From Rotaria macrura (lineage: Eukaryota; Rotifera; Eurotatoria; Philodinida; Philodinidae): DNA of 64,000 nucleotides. The translations under genes and the position numbers were made by a program. The notes beneath the pieces were generated by a model. That model made no database searches, was not told the origin of the DNA, and saw nothing but the letters and a program-made list of their open reading frames with translations. Where the stretch lies: assembly GCA_900239685.1 (NCBI GenBank), contig OENT01000494.1, forward strand, positions 1 through 64,000, given 5' to 3'. Shown piece by piece: positions 62,731 through 64,000 of the stretch (within the stretch, counting starts at the first letter, position 1; the number at the start of each line of letters is the position of its first letter).

Positions 62731-64000
62731 CTGAAACAATCAATAATCATATTTGTAAGGCACAAAAAAAGAACATAGAATCGTATAAATTCAAAACAAG
62801 TTTTTAACGATGATCTTAGAATCAATTTGATTTTAATCATATTGTACGCGATGATCAGTCATTTTTCGTTCAATTATAAATGATTCAATGTGAAGGAACA
62901 TAAATATTAGGTAGAAATAAATGCTTTATAAAGATCCTCATGAATTGGGATATGTTATGGCAAATAGTTGTGTTTGTATTTTATTGCTATGGAAATTTTT
63001 CCATCCATAGACAATTGAAGTAGACGAATGATACGAATGTCAACAATTCGTATAGTTTACTATGAATATTTCCTCAAGCGTCAAGATTCATTCGATCATT
63101 GCTGGTCGATATGAATTCATGCGTAATTGTTTTATACACTACCATGAAAGTCTAGTATCTTGATTGCAATAATTGAATATTGTGCACGATGTTTGACATT
63201 TTTGTTAATATCTACTGAAAACAAAGGAGCTCGACTCAGATTAAAAGTAATCGTTCATTCTAAATACTACCTAACTTATTACTATTCCAAACTCAATGTT
63301 TTGAACAACCGTTAACTACTATAATTATGTTACTTTGCCTGATCTAGTTACAATTGTAACACTAAATACATTTAACTAATTCTCACAGATGAAATAAAAA
63401 TACGTTTTTTTTTATAAAACAAACAGTCATTTCATTTTAAATATTCTATTAGTCATCTGCAGGATAATAGATGCACTTAAAAAATAAGGAAGTATTCAAC
63501 TTGGTTACGTTTGATTGTAAATATCATTGGACAATGACAATTTCATTGGCGTTTGAGGATTTTGATGAACGAGAAGAGCCATATAAACGTGTATATTTTG
63601 ACTAAAACCTCACGCTTAAGTGAATTCAAACTCAGTACTCATACATAAATAGAATCTGAAAGTGTGTAAGTACATATGCTTGCACTTAAGTCTATCGGCA
63701 CATAGTAGATCCTCTTTCTCCTATGAAACTACTACTACTGCATGATAACTTAATTGTTTATCGTTACATTTAATTCTAAGCATGTTTTATATTTTGATTG
63801 TATTTAAATCATTCTGAAATACTATTCGAATGATAAAAAAGAATGAATGAATTGTAAATTTTCTCTCAAATAATCTTCGATTTTCATTAACATTACATAG
63901 ATTTTATACACTGACTATATGTTTTATGTCTAATTGGGAAAAAGATATTGAAAATTAAATTGAAATTGATTAAGAAGAGAATTTTGATTTTCAGACCGAT
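62731..64000. other. Upstream intron or flank of the FGD-like gene
   Basis: 1.27 kb without a recognised exon. It should contain part of the intron before the exon that starts at 62730, since the remaining DH domain is missing. A TTTTCAG acceptor-like site lies at the very right edge (about 63988-63994) on the plus strand. Confidence 0.5.

Overview
The window looks like nuclear DNA of a small metazoan, most likely a bdelloid rotifer (inference). It is very AT-rich. Its genes are cut by GT-AG introns, many of about 50-80 bases, and the products are typical of ciliated animals: an INTU-like ciliogenesis/planar-polarity protein, a SKI/SnoN-like transcriptional regulator, an FGD-type RhoGEF and a CPPED1-like phosphatase. 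There are no operons, ribosome binding sites or CRISPR arrays. All gene models below were assembled by hand by joining exons whose reading phases match; none has been tested against transcripts.

Layout. 1-10.6 kb: mostly empty, with a possible 69-codon reading frame (2546-2755, minus), the four-exon CPPED1-like gene (3262-4376, minus) and a single-exon lipocalin-like gene (10024-10599, minus). 10.6-21.1 kb: no gene seen, several microsatellites. 21.2-26.5 kb: a seven-exon SKI/SnoN-like gene (plus). 26.5-31.2 kb: empty. 31.2-33.3 kb: a six-exon gene of unknown function (plus). 33.3-37.3 kb: no gene, but a 336-base foldback MITE at 36127-36462. 37.3-43.3 kb: what first looks like three small secreted-protein genes (minus) joins in phase into one 825-residue protein with two copies of a module plus von Willebrand A-like domain. 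43.4-44.8 kb: a seven-exon coiled-coil protein (minus). 44.8-48.0 kb: empty. 48.0-52.5 kb: INTU-like gene, four exons (minus). 52.5-55.7 kb: empty. 55.75-57.35 kb: a six-exon EF-hand, proline-rich protein (plus). 57.5-62.7 kb and on past the right edge: the 3' part of an FGD-like gene (minus).

The 4-kb intron of the FGD-like gene holds the main mobile DNA: a roughly 3-kb foldback element (58368-61358) with long inverted arms, broken by a nested 863-base Mutator-like element (59000-59862) that is flanked by a 9-base target duplication and carries a decayed transposase.

Functionally, INTU (cilia and planar polarity), the FGD-like Cdc42/Rho activator and the EF-hand protein would act in cell cortex and cytoskeleton; the SKI-like protein in TGF-beta/SMAD gene control; the two-module VWA protein outside the cell. 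Nothing indicates that neighbouring genes form a single pathway. The most novel candidates are the two-module VWA protein, the widely split SKI domains and the nested transposon.
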